From positions 2,294,001-2,358,000 of the forward strand of contig NC_134999.1 of the NCBI RefSeq assembly GCF_051020985.1: a stretch of 64,000 nucleotides of DNA. Direction: 5' to 3'. This stretch comes from Nomia melanderi (lineage: Eukaryota; Arthropoda; Insecta; Hymenoptera; Halictidae). Positions 51,481-63,021 of this stretch are shown one piece after another; position 1 is the stretch's first letter, and each line of letters begins with the position of its first letter. The position numbers and the translations under genes were made by a program. The notes below the pieces were generated by a model. It did not search any database. It worked only from the letters and a program-made list of their open reading frames with translations, and was not told the origin of the DNA.

Positions 51481-52440
51481 TCGACTGATCGGGTAATAGA
51501 AGCAGAGAGCCGCGAATGGGCAACATTTAAGTAAGTACCTCGATGTCTCGTGTGAAGAGGTTGTTAGAGTCTCGCTTCATCGTATTTCAGTCGAGGTTAA
51601 CCGGACAGTTCGATCGATGCCGATGCGCGCGGCCGATCGCCGCCGCGTCGCATCGCAAGAGCGACAATCACCGTATCGCTCGTTAAGCTCAAAATCGCGA
51701 GACAATTCAAAGAACCACTGTATATCTTCTACCCTCCCGCATCCCTTTCTCCCGGTCGCGTATTCGTTCTGGTTTTTCGCGATGTCAGGCCGTCCCGGGG
51801 ATCGACTTCCTGGAGGCATTCCTGTGTACCTATATGGGGTCCTATATCCTCGGACCGATGTCCACGTCCCGCGGTCGAGCTGGATGGTGGCAATGGTTGG
51901 TCGGTACATTGGCGCAGGTGTGGCGGCACGGGTTCCACAAAGAGGCCCCCGTAGATGGTACAACCTCTGCTCTCGGCACGCCAGACCGCGGCGGAGGACT
52001 CGACTTTTTAAGAGACCCGCGCTCGCGTGCGCGCGCGCGCAGTCGCGTTCGCCTGCCAGGTCGCCGGAAGAGCCGTGTCGGTCCAGGCCACCTGGGAGCC
52101 CTTAAGAACCACCGTGGGCCTTCTTGTGCCGCCCGGAAGAATTAATTATGCTAGCGAGACCGACCCGTTAGTTCTCGGCCATCGGAAAAATCTTCCCGAT
52201 GGAATGCGATTCCATCCAGCGAAATGTCCAATCGTTTCCAATGCCTGGCCGTTTCACTGGTTTCAGTGGATTGCGCGCGAAGCAATTTCACGATCGATCG
52301 AGAAGGGGAAATGGTTCGCAGCTTATCGCTCCGTGGTTGACGATCCGTTTAAACGGCGCGAACTACGGTTCATATGTTTTCGGTGATTCCGGGTTCGACG
52401 GTTTCCTGGTGAAGCTGTTTTTCAATGGTTTCGTTTCTCT
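51480..52440. other. Strongest G+C/CpG-rich island of the window
   Basis: It is clearly richer in G+C than anything nearby, with a CG-alternating run GCGTGCGCGCGCGCGC at about 52026-52041. Long frames exist on both strands (51617-52105 +, 51577-51963 -, 51834-52145 +). Overlap in several frames with Arg/Pro/Ser-rich products is expected from base composition, so I do not call a gene. It may be a promoter/5' UTR island or unmethylated regulatory DNA. Confidence 0.4.
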
Positions 52441-52495
52441 TATTTCAGTGAATTTTCTCATTTCCATTATCTGGTATTAACGCAGTTTTTGTTTA

Positions 52496-52531
52496 TTGCT
52501 GGATTATGATTGCTGGATTATGATTGCTGGA
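52496..52531 (+). repeat. 14-bp tandem repeat
   Basis: TTGCTGGATTATGA occurs two and a half times in perfect tandem. Confidence 0.8.
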
Positions 52532-53560
52532 TCGATCGAGGCTAATCGGTGAAACTACAAATTGATTATCTTTAAAATATTACGGTTGAAATGTTAGCGG
52601 TAATTCTAAGTCGAAATTTTTCCTGGTCGAGGAAGTTTTTGAACATTTTTTGGTTCCTTTGTTTCGAGAGATTTTACAATTTCTATTTTCAGATGGTGAT
52701 GGCTCTGTTAGATGATATTGATTGGTGGATTGGACAAATGTTTCAATAAATTAATTATGGAAGGAAAAAGAAAAAGAATGAAGTAATTCTTAAAATTGTC
52801 GTGACTCTTTTCTCAGGAAAATTGTAAAGGAATTTGAACGGAATGAAATTAGTGGTTGGAGGAGCGTTGTGTCGTTGAGCCATACGTTATTTCCAAGCAC
52901 AACGATGCAGATAAACGCTGCATATAATAACTACGTAATTTGCTAAAGGGAAAATTATCTTCGAAACGGTAATTCTTCGACGACTTTTAAGTTATGATTA
53001 GATCCAAAGCTAATGAAGTTTAAAACTTGAAAATTCTTGCGAATATTTATTTATATTTCAAGGACCTACGGTAAAATTTTTATACTATTTTGATGTATAT
53101 TAACAAGGTTATTAAATGTTAAGTGTAATGTTTTGTTCCGTACCACTGCCAAGATTTACTTTATTATATTCATTAGAAACGTACAAGTAAAAAGTAATAT
53201 TAGTTTGTATATATAATATCATTGTCTTTAACAAAATGAAGCAAGAAACGTTTAATCAATGTGACGATCATGTAAAGACAAAAAATCCATTTTGTCTGGA
53301 AAGTTTCATAACTATTATGTAATAAATAAAAGACTGTTGTTGATACTGTTTTAATTTTAGCACGGACTGTCACGAATAGTCACATAATTAAAAGAAAAAG
53401 ATGAGCATCTAGATCGGTATTCATTACTTTCAGCATTTTAGCTGATGTGCTAGTCCTAGATTTCATCTTATGAAAATACATAAAGTATACTGTCTATTCA
53501 AATCCTACAAATTCTTTAGAAGATTTGAACTATAGATGATTGAAATATTAGTATATATCA
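52532..53560. other. Non-coding, no recognised feature
   Basis: A+T-rich with no ORF of note. Confidence 0.55.
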
Positions 53561-53563
53561 CTG

Positions 53564-53686
53564 GTCAATGTTACACAATGTAAAATATTAATTAATTATA
53601 TATATTATTATTATATATTAAAAATTATTAATACCTATTATATATATTAATAATTAATTAATATTTTACATTGAATAACATTGGAC
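53564..53686. repeat. Large near-perfect palindrome (foldback or short MITE)
   Basis: The left arm runs through CAATGTAAAATATTAATTAA and the right arm through TTAATTAATATTTTACATTG, about 43-46 bp each with few mismatches. They are separated by about 34 bp of TA-rich sequence. Confidence 0.8.
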
Positions 53687-54304
53687 AGGGATAGTCTTAA
53701 TTTAATTACAAAAACAAGTAAAAAATGATGTATGAAATATTTAAAATGCAAAGAAAAACATTTGAATATTTCCTTTGATGAAGTTATTCATTTAAAATGT
53801 CTCCTAAATTAATCACTCTCCATACACATTTTACGCACAAACGCATTAACGTTCGATGCTTGTAAACTGAATGTGCAGTTTCTTTAAAACAATTCAATTC
53901 TTAAATATACATGCGTTATTGCACTTGCGAAAGACATATCATTCCGTTTATATGTAATACTATTCACTTTTTCTAATTAACATTTTCGCCTAATTACGCT
54001 GAAGAAAGAGGTATGTTAAGCAGCAGTAGTTTGATTCACTCCATAAAACAAAATCAATTTTGGCAAATATAGTTATGAATTTTAATGTCCTGACTCATTT
54101 TATGCGTATATGTATAACTGCCACTTGCATTTAATTTTATTAAGATACGGAAGTATTTATAAGTTAGACATCTTGTCAAGTTAAAATTATTAAAATAATG
54201 ATTGAAAATTATACTGTTCATTCAAAATTCTTCGTGTACGCACAAGTTTTAACATAATTATACTTGAATAAATCATTCGCGTTAGGACAGAGGACAAGGA
54301 CGAG

Positions 54305-54530
54305 AGGAAAGTTGTTTTAAACTTCTCATAAGAAAAGATATCGAACCCGAAAATTCAAAAAATTATGAAACTGCCTGTAAATAGAGTAAGTCAAGCCTAA
54401 TACATTGCAATTTTTTGTGCCGAATTTCACTTTGAAAGTGTGAAACCACTTCTTGAATAAACTGAAAATTTTTCGTGGATTATCTTCAAAATGGTAAGAA
54501 AGAGCGAAAAAATGTTTAAACAGTAAATGC
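54305..54530 (-). repeat. Dispersed repeat R-D, copy 1 (inverted)
   Basis: AGATATCGAACCCGAAA, AAATAGAGTAAGTCAAGC and CATTGCAATTTTTTGTGCC on the plus strand match the complement of 59920-60115 in reversed order. No ORF. Confidence 0.65.
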
Positions 54531-55030
54531 ATTGTTTTTCACATTTATAAAATTATAAAATAAAATGTTCAAATCAATTATTTTCAAAATCAAAATTATA
54601 TTTTAATGTAATTAACAAAATTAATGGTTCATTTCCTTATAATAAAACTAGTCCGATTTACAGCGTGTTTAAACTTATTTTAATCACAACAACCTCAACA
54701 ATTCATTGGCACTACATTTGGGAAAGTAAGATTGAAATTAACGAAACTGATATTTCCTTTATTGCATGTTTATATTTGACGCGTGCGGCATCGCTTTGAA
54801 GCCCCGAGGTTTCAACTCCTGATGTCTCGACCTTTATTTCTATCTCATATTGTTGTATTCTATTTCATTTACGATTTTCGTTTACGCGAATCAGTCAATA
54901 ACAAAGACGGCCGAAACCGAGGCGTCAAAGTTCATCGCGAGTGGACGTGTCCCCTTGTCGCATTTGTCCCTTCATTTCGATGGACAAGTTACCAAACGTC
55001 GTCGGAGGACAGTAGTAGCGATCGCCTATC

Positions 55031-55280
55031 TTAACCCTTTGCACTCCGAAGGTTTTCTATTAGAAGTACTCAACGCATTTTCGGTTGAAATATGGACAAC
55101 ATTTTTTGAAAGTAACTCAATGAGAAATTATACATAAATTAAGGCACAAAGCTGTATTATTTTCATATTTCAGAAACATTGGTGGATTATATAAAATTTA
55201 ATATTAAATATTAGCTTTATAACGTTTCTGTATGAAATCAAGTGACGATTGAGGGGCGCCTATGAAGTGCAAAGGGTTAA
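55031..55280. mobile_element. TTAA MITE family T2-like, copy abutting the next
   Basis: Left end TTAACCCTTTGCACTCC; right end GAAGTGCAAAGGGTTAA. 250 bp with an interior unlike the neighbour. Its right TTAA (55277-55280) is the left TTAA of the next element. Confidence 0.75.
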
Positions 55281-55522
55281 CCCCTTGCATTCCGAATTTC
55301 TTTTGCATTTCTTCCTTGATAACTCTGTATTATTGCGATATTTTATTTGAAATGTATTTTCAAAAATAATTAGTTTGTAGAGAGCAGTGCAAATGATTTT
55401 TCTTACTAATAATATTGAAAATGACATAATAATATAATCTATTTTAAAAATATCTAGACAAAGAATCACATCTGTGAATAAAACTGATGTCGAGTCACAC
55501 ACATAGGAGCGCAAAGAGTTAA
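55277..55522. mobile_element. TTAA MITE family T2, copy 2
   Basis: Left end TTAACCCCTTGCATTCCG; right end GGAGCGCAAAGAGTTAA. 246 bp. It is homologous along its length to 48689-48937 in the opposite orientation. Confidence 0.75.
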
Positions 55523-57339
55523 AGCTCTAACGCGTAGACACTAACACAAGTGTATTTTCCCAACTTCAGGAAAGTATGTCCGTGGCTTTCCTAAAAGCTC
55601 TGCCCGTGGGCAATCGAGGCTGTCCTTGCTCGCGAAAACGCCCGTTAGTCAAGCCTGGACTAGTAGATCCCTTATCCCCGCACTACCACTGTATACAAAA
55701 TGCATGTGGCCAATCGGATTCTGTTTTTCCAAAACATTTCCTACTTATCCATCGACTCACTCGACCTGAATCAAAGCAAATAGAGTGCGTTTAATTTCAT
55801 TTCGAACCACAGCTAACATTATACATTTCCTGTAACATTAAACTCCCTTTTTTTGTTGAATATTCAGCTTACAATCCCAGTCGCTCTTCGTTTCCAGTGT
55901 CTTCATTTAAGCTGTCATCGTCGTCGCCATTAAGTTTGCGTTGAAAGCTAACAGTCACTGTCGCGAGATCTTTGCTTACGACTTGATAAGCTGATTATCA
56001 CGATGCCTACCGTCATTTATTTCGGCGACGATCTTTCCAGTTGCAGTATTCTATGAAATCCAACAAATCTCAATGAAATAGTGAAAACATGAAACTAAAA
56101 ATAGTTGAGTCGAGTCGAGTTTTTAAGTGTAATGTCGCGTCTTATCACCTTAAACAGCAATGTTTATAGCAGTAATTTCGTTTTCTTTATGTAAAGTGCA
56201 AGATTATGGTTATTAGAAATATGCGACATAGGTAGCGAACGTGTTAATAGACTTTACTACCGCCAGAGTTTATCAATCGGTAGCTTACGAACAGGCATCT
56301 TGGATCTTCAATGCTTAATGTCTTATTGTTTTAACATTCCGTAATTTTTAATACATTGTTGACCAGCATTTTTACGCAGAAACTATCCCATGTCACAGAT
56401 TATTACTCCGTGATTAAATATGAAAGTGAAACGATCTAAATAAACTTCAGTATACTTTATTTATATATAATGAATTCGAATTAAACTTTGGACGTATCTT
56501 TTAGATAACTTTGAATATTTTGCTTTTGCAATATCCTATATTGCCCTGCGTTTCAAGAATTGAAACAGCTAATGCAAGTGCAAACGCGAGCTAATTCGTG
56601 AGTGGCCAACAACATTCGGGCATGAAAACAGGAGTTAACTCGTGATCGGTCAACAACGTGTTAATATTAATTTTTGTTACAACCGTTACTAGAATAATCA
56701 TTAATCATTTACAAAAATATGATATCTTAAGTTTTTATTTTCTGTCACTCATTTCTAAACGATAATCAAAATCACCTATATTACGAGGAATTCAAGCTTG
56801 AACCGACCGATCTTACGCATGAATCCGCTTAATTCAGAACCAGAAATTAATCTGTTAAGCCGACACAAGTAATCCCGGGCGTAGGCTGCTTGAAACATAC
56901 CTAAAAAGTTATTATTCCAAAGCACAATAATAATTTACCGAATATTCTTCTAAGCAAATTGCACATTAGTTCGTGGGAAAGAAATCGGTACGAAAGACCT
57001 ATCAGCCGGACATTGCTCGAATCGGGGAAATAATAATATTATCTCTCCTCGCGCGGAACTGGACAGAAAAAGAAAAGGATTGCTCATCGACAGGATTGTA
57101 TCTTCATCTTGGACATTACCCTCGGCAGAAGTTAATGCAACAGCACGCACACCGCGAGAGCAACCGGAGAGAGAATAGCTGGACCGAAAGATCGCGATCT
57201 TCGCCTGGCGTGTATCTCACACCGGTTAGAAGTCTATTCTTCAGCAGAATGCAAGGAAGATCTCAAGATAGCTTTGTGTCGGCCAAGTGCGTAGCCCCTT
57301 GACTTGAGTTACAACTGGTTGAAGTTTCAGCCAGCTGGG
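55523..57339. other. Non-coding, moderately G+C-rich in part
   Basis: Holds a degenerate direct repeat near 56589-56660 (AATTCGTGAGTGGCCAACAA against AACTCGTGATCGGTCAACAA). Short frames only. The G+C-rich part at 56980-57340 leads into the TATA box below. Confidence 0.5.
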
Positions 57340-57347
57340 TATAAAAG
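57340..57347 (+). promoter_or_regulatory. TATA box (TATAAAAG)
   Basis: A consensus TATAAAAG in a G+C-richer setting, 86 bp upstream of an ATG that opens a possible first exon. No clear TCAGT initiator was seen at the expected distance. Confidence 0.35.
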
Positions 57348-57425
57348 TAAAAAGGTACGACCACCTGTGAAATCCTGCTGATCTTCCGTGTTATTAAATC
57401 TAATCGCGTCTTCTTCTTCGCTGTC

Positions 57426-57536
57426 ATGGACAGCAGGCCGCTGCCGCTCGTCCGGGTTAACAGTAACGTTGCATTATTTTCCCTCAAACTGTTCCACTTT
57501 GTGACTCGGTCGAGACGCGCGATTCAGTGGACACCG
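57426..57536 (+). CDS. Possible first coding exon, unknown product
   Basis: ATG at 57426 opens 37 codons (start MDSRPLPLVRVNSNVALF) up to a good donor, CACCG|GTGCGT, with another donor-like GTATGT four bases on. The frame would otherwise stop soon after. The product has no recognised domain, and no downstream exon was identified in the window, which would imply a long first intron. Confidence 0.25.
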
Positions 57537-57572
57537 GTGCGTATGTAAACTCCAAATAATTTGCATTATCTA

Positions 57573-57785
57573 TTAACACTAAAACTACCAGACGGGTCAG
57601 ATTGACCAATTCCTAATTCCTTCTTTTTGCAATTATTAAAAAGATATGTTTCTCTTAGGAACTGTTAATGGAATTCGTTTATCAACGCGTAAATTGAATT
57701 GTAAATTAATTCAAGTTTCAATAGATGCACTCTTCAAGTTTTTTATAGACGAATTTCAAATCGTCAATTCAACTGATTCTTGGAG
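57573..57785. mobile_element. T1 MITE, right end missing
   Basis: Left end TTAACACTAAAACTACCAGA; the interior matches 3556-3787 and 7063-7260 (GATGCACTCTTCAAG). The right terminus is lost. Confidence 0.6.
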
Positions 57786-58900
57786 TTTCAATTATGTAAA
57801 TCCTTAGTCGCTAAAATTGTGTACAGAAAATTGTATCAACTTAAATTAGAAATCCTCCTGAGCTTATGGAGTCTCGTTGCTGACTGATTAGTTTCTGGAA
57901 AAGTCTCGTCGTGCAGAAAAAAGAAAGGTGAGGCGTTTTCGGCGACTTCTGGAAATCTTGGAAGCGAGTAACTTTTCTATTGGCGGTTCAACTAAACGGA
58001 TTTGTCATTGGTCAAATACGCGTTTTAGCGCGTAAGCCTCTTATTTGAACGTGAGTGACCATGCCCCTGGCGAAAAGGGACCCGCAGGTAAAAATGGTCT
58101 TAGCTGGTCGTTCGGTACTTCCCGGCACGTGTTAGATGACTTTACGAGCCATAGCCTATTCTCCTGGAAGTAATAAACATAAAGTGGCGAATACAAACAG
58201 TGAAACAGTTTCTGTTGGTACAAGGATGCATAGAAATTTAAAAAACTTTAGATAGGCTGCGACTTCTCGTGTTGCATTGTAGAAATTAAAGAATCATCTT
58301 GATAGAACACTATGCTTAGGACAGATGTTAATTATCCAATTCTGTGCATCAAAAACTAAATCGTTCTGAATTTACCCATTGTCATACGATTTCTTTGGTA
58401 TCAGGTTGTATAATATGGAATGTCGGACTTTTCTTACTTGTAAATGTTTCGACTTGTTGTTATCCTTTTGTTCTTCATATAACTTCCTAAACAACTTCAT
58501 TCTCGATGATCAGAATAACTTTTGGCAAAAAGATTTCTCCGAATTGCACATAGTGACTATTTCTTGCATCGTTTTTCGAAAACATGAGTACCTGTAACAT
58601 TCGTGTAATTTTCTTATATGAATTTCAACTTGGAAATATTACTGCAGAAACTGCTGAAAATATAAACAGAGCATTTGGAAGCAATACTGTAAACGAGAGA
58701 ACTCTGCAGCGTTGATTTGCAAAGTCTCGTATCGCTAATGTTTCTTTGCATTTCGACTTGAAGGAAGAAAATAATACGTATATTTATTAAACTGAGTTTC
58801 AAAACTAGTTACATTCCATATTATAAGTCAAACAGTTAAAGGAAAATTAATGTTTATGTATGTAACGTTATTAACGTAAATAACTTAACGTAATTCACTA
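57786..58900. other. Non-coding, no recognised feature
   Basis: A G+C-richer patch at 57890-58140, otherwise A+T-rich. Short frames only. Confidence 0.5.
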
Positions 58901-59254
58901 TACACTTAGTCTTTGATTTACACGACATTTAAATTGTACGATATCGGTTTAACACGATTGAAGAAGAACGAAGGAAGTTCCATTTAAACGACACTTGCAT
59001 TTCGCCTTAACACGGTCAGATCAGATAAACGCAAAAATTGCATTGATTTTTGTTTTGCTTTGTGAATTACATATGCGATTTTGATGGATTAATACATTTT
59101 TATTTTAAAATATGTATATAATTTTTTATTTTACAAAAACATAAGTAGCACTGTATTTCATTTCAATGTGAACTGTGGACTCGAATTGCACGATTACAAT
59201 TTACACTGGATTGTTGAGGAACTAATCTACCGTGTAAATCGAGGGTTAAGTGTA
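58901..59254. mobile_element. MITE with TACACTTA...GATTTACACG ends
   Basis: The left end begins TACACTTA with GATTTACACG 14 bases in. The right end is CGTGTAAATCGAGGGTTAAG followed by TGTA, its mirror at the same spacing. TA outer bases suggest a TA target. 354 bp with no ORF. Confidence 0.65.
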
Positions 59255-59919
59255 TTTTTCTAAATATGCTCTGAAAAATTTGAATATTCATCAAGATTCT
59301 CAGTGTAGTAATTAATTATGAGTATACGAAGATCGTATCGACAGCAGTCCAAACAAGGGTAAATACATATCATTATTTATTTTTGATAAAATATATACGT
59401 TGTGTTGCAACGTCCAATTTAACCAGTTGCTCGGTAAGTCATATAGAGAGATTGTGGGCGTGTGTATGCGTCCGTTGTCGTACGCAAACGTTAAAAGCGC
59501 GTCCAACTTATTACACGAACTGGAGTTTCACGTTTTAGCGGCATACACGGGAGAGAACACGCAACGGACTCGAGCCGCGCTATAAATTCAAGTAATGACC
59601 GTTTATAGAAAATAACGACGGAGCCGGCACGCATTTATCAACTGCGTACGTCTCTAGAATCTATTCGTTCGTTCGTGCATTACGAGTTTCTGAAATAATT
59701 GAATGGATCACTCCCTTTTCTTCTACGTGGTAGGTACTTTTTGACGAAAGAAATATGAGATAAATAAATGTAACTACTAATAACCAACGAATTAAGGTTA
59801 TATAAATATAAGTATTTAATATAAGCATTGTAATATAAATATTTAATATAAAAATATTTAAAAAAATATAAAAAATATTTATGTTAAATATTTATATTTA
59901 TACTTGTATTGTTTCTTTA

Positions 59920-60115
59920 ACCTTTTTTCGCTATCTTTTACCGTTTTCAAGATAATCCGCAGAAAAGAATAATTTGCATTTTGTTCAAGGAGTGATTTCA
60001 GCCTTTCAAAGTGAAACTTGGTACGAAAAATTGCAATGTATTAAGCTTGACTTACTCTATTTACACACAAAGCTCATAATTGTTTGAATTTCTGGGTTCG
60101 ATACCTTTTCTTATA
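59920..60115 (+). repeat. Dispersed repeat R-D, copy 2
   Basis: TTGACTTACTCTATTTACA, TTTCAAAGTGAAACTTGGTA and TCTGGGTTCGATACC correspond to the complement of 54305-54530. The two copies lie about 5.5 kb apart in opposite orientation. Confidence 0.65.
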
Positions 60116-61524
60116 ACTTGCAAAGAGTGAGAGTATCTAAATATGTATGTGAATCTTTTTTTAATTTTCGGATCCCTTGAAATGCTATGGAACACGAGTT
60201 AGTTACATAGTTACGTTTCGATCGCGGATCGGTGGTGTACCATTTATTTTATCTATTTATATTAACGTCGCTTGCTTTTGTAGCAAAACTCGAAGTGATC
60301 AGTGGAAAAGGATGTCCCAAAATTAGCAAAACGTAGAAAAATAAAAAAAGAAAGGCATTCCTAGAAAGAAAATAAAGAAAGAAGGCAACATAAATTTTTA
60401 AAAACTTGATATATGCATGCTTTATAATGAAATTTATATTCATTCAAAAACAGAAGAAGAATAGGTTCAATGCGTGCAATGTCAAGGGTGACCCCGCGAA
60501 GATCGCACCAGCGCAGAAAAGCAAAATGACACATCCATTCGTGATTTTTGTTTATAAAATAACACATATATACAAAATTAAATATACACCAAGTGTAGCT
60601 TATTACAAACACGCAACGTAGTGTGTAGTTTTATACAATTCCAATTAGGACAGTTTTCACAAATTGTTATCTCTACAAATTTTTATTATTTTAATATTGA
60701 CCATACTTACACTATGATAAAATTAGTAAAAATTATGTAATTACCATACAATATTATCTTTCTGATTGTAATTATCTATTAGTTGAAAATTTATTAGAAT
60801 GAAACAAAAACTTCTCTTACGAAAATAAATGAAATTATAAAAAATTTTATTCCTAAAATATAATAGTATATAGATGTTTGCATCCTTAAAATTTACCATT
60901 TCAATAAATAATTTCGTTTTCGAATGTACACTTGACATAGGAAATTGTTTGTTTCTGAAATTAGTATAGTGAGTGAAGAGTGTGTTTCAAACGATAAGCT
61001 AGCTAACAGTTTACCATGGAATTAGAAATTGTACAAATATTAAGCTGGACAAAATTGTATAGATGTATAAGGAATTGATTTGAGGAATGTAGACATTGAA
61101 TCCTATCGGTCGAATATTTTCGTTGTTATATGTACATGTAAGATTAAGTATAGGCATAGATGAGAAAATTATATACTACACATACAATACTACATAATCG
61201 ATAAAATATACGTATGCTAAACCGTTTCAAACGTTAGTTACTGTTTCAAAACAATATAAAGGTAATACTAGTTAAGATAATTATTCAAAAATGCGGCAGA
61301 TAGTGGCTTTTCAATAATGGAATAGCTTCCATCCGTCTTTTCTTCTACGAGTGCAGCAGCGTACAAAATTACTGTAATTTTATATATTTTCTCCAAGTGC
61401 AATAAGACTTCTTTCAATAAAATCTACTACGTACACCTAAATATTCAACATAAAAACACGTCCGAACAATATTAGCCCATAAAGTAAATAATTTAAATAG
61501 TAGTAACCGTAGCAGCTACTGAAG
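60116..61524. other. Non-coding, no recognised feature
   Basis: A+T-rich, chance frames only. Confidence 0.55.
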
Positions 61525-61526
61525 TA

Positions 61527-61720
61527 CAGTGTTGGACAAAAATATAAGACACTTGGGATATTTTTATATATCATATATTTAGAAGAAAAAAATGTACATT
61601 TTATACATCCTATGTCCTACATACCATTTCTAGAATAGATATACAAAATCTTAAGTTCGAAGGAAACATAATGTTGAAGCTGTAGAAAAAAATGTCAACA
61701 TAATCTGACAAAAGTATAAG
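61527..61720 (+). repeat. Left terminal inverted repeat of the Tc1-like element
   Basis: Pairs with 62813-63019. TTTGGTTGGAC, present in the right repeat before the inner direct repeat, is absent here. Confidence 0.88.
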
Positions 61721-61774
61721 AAAATAATACAAAATTTGCGTTTCTTTTGCAAAAATATTTCATCAAATGTTATA

Positions 61775-62694
61775 TTAATATTTGTTAAGTCCTCCTTTTA
61801 GTTGTATTACATCTAGCGACCATTTTCTAATAGTTTTAAATAATTTTTTTATTAATATCTGTGGTAATGTGTTCTATTCTTCAACAATGCATTCTTTTAA
61901 TTCAATGACATTTTTTACATATCTTCCACCCGCATAAACATTTCTAGGCAGATCACCCCAAACATTTTCAATGATATGTAAATCGGATGAACGTGCGGGC
62001 CACTCTAAACAGTTAATTTTTTTGGAAACAAAAATTGTTTCACAGTTTTCGCAGTATGAACAGCAGCGTTGTCCCGCTGAAATACGTAATCATTGTCTGC
62101 GATATGAATTGTACTCCTATTTAATCGTTCGTCTATTAATTTAATATACTTTACGCCATTTATGCGACCTGATATAAAACATATTTCCGTTTTTTCACGA
62201 TATCCGACACCGGCCCAAACCATGGCACTGCCACCGCCCATTTGCCGATGACTTAAACATTGTTCTTCTTTTCGCAAATCGTGAAAATAAAAGTCCCACC
62301 CGTCCGGTCTATCTAGGTTAAATTTTTTTCGTCGGTGAAAATAAGTTTTCTCCACTTTTTATTCCAATGAACATGATCACGACTAAACTTCAATTGTATT
62401 GCTTTATGTTCATTAGTCAGTGAAGGCAGTTACATTAATTTCCTACCTCTTTGTTTTTACTATTTCTTCAGCGATTTGTCTCGCCATTCCTTTGAAATTC
62501 GATGCAACTCGCAAAACTGCACGCTTTTCTAGTTCTTTTAGTCTTTTCTGACCTTTTGAATTTTTTATCATATTATAACTAGCACAGCAACTTCTATTCA
62601 ATAATTTTGCTATTTTAGTGACACTATAATTTCCCGGCCACAAGAGCATTTTTCTATCAATTTCACTTTTATTTAATCCTTTTCCATGAGGCAT
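61775..62694 (-). pseudogene. Tc1-like (DD34E) transposase pseudogene
   Basis: Begins at ATG 62694 (MPHGKGLNKSEID), with a helix-turn-helix N terminus including VTKIAKLLNRS. A TAG at about 62443 ends the first frame. The next frame gives KLIFTDEKN (first catalytic Asp), GGGSAMVWAGV, and FQRDNAAVHTAKT (second Asp). A one-base loss in an A run near 62023 shifts the frame before WPARSSDLHIIENVWG, which has the catalytic Glu. After allowing for that shift there are 34 residues between the second Asp and the Glu. A further in-frame TAG lies near 61874. About 40 residues normally between the DNA-binding and catalytic parts seem deleted at about 62440. It cannot encode active transposase. Confidence 0.85.
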
Positions 62695-62812
62695 AATGTG
62701 TTTTGAATAATTTTTGTTTAAGTGTACTGATATGATGAATAATATGTTTCCATGTCTTCTTGCAGTCGAATAGTTACTGACCAGAAACGTGAGAATGATA
62801 AATACATCGACT

Positions 62813-63019
62813 GTCTTATACTTTTGTCCAACCAAAGTCAGATTAGGTTGACATTTTTTTCTGCAGCTTCAACAGTATGCTTTCTTCGAACTTAAGATTT
62901 TGTATACACATTCTAGAGATGGCATATAAGACATAGGATGTATAAAATGTACATTCTTTTTTTTCAAATATGTGACATATAGAAACATCTCAAGTGTCTT
63001 ATATTTTTGTCCAGCACTG
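62813..63019 (-). repeat. Right terminal inverted repeat of the Tc1-like element
   Basis: The reverse complement of 61527-61720, with the inner direct repeat intact (TTGGACAAAAGTATAAGAC). Confidence 0.88.
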
Positions 63020-63021
63020 TA

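Larger units (their letters stand above)
61527..63019 (-). mobile_element. Tc1-like transposon, complete ends, inactive
   Basis: A 1493-bp element with TA at both outer edges (61525-61526 and 63020-63021). The terminal inverted repeats are about 200 bp and highly similar. Both start CAGTG(T/C)TGGACAAAAATA. Each carries an inner direct repeat of the terminal motif (GGACAAAAGTATAAG), the IR/DR layout. The transposase relic lies inside on the minus strand. The left inner repeat has lost 11 bp relative to the right. Confidence 0.9.

Noticed and set aside
51617..52105. 162-codon open frame in the G+C-rich island
   Set aside because: Long frames are open on both strands and in several frames at once. 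The product is Arg/Pro/Ser-rich with no domain. This is expected from high G+C.
62695..62835. Upstream extension of the Tc1 transposase frame
   Set aside because: It lies toward the terminal repeat. The family-like start MPHGKG is at 62694.
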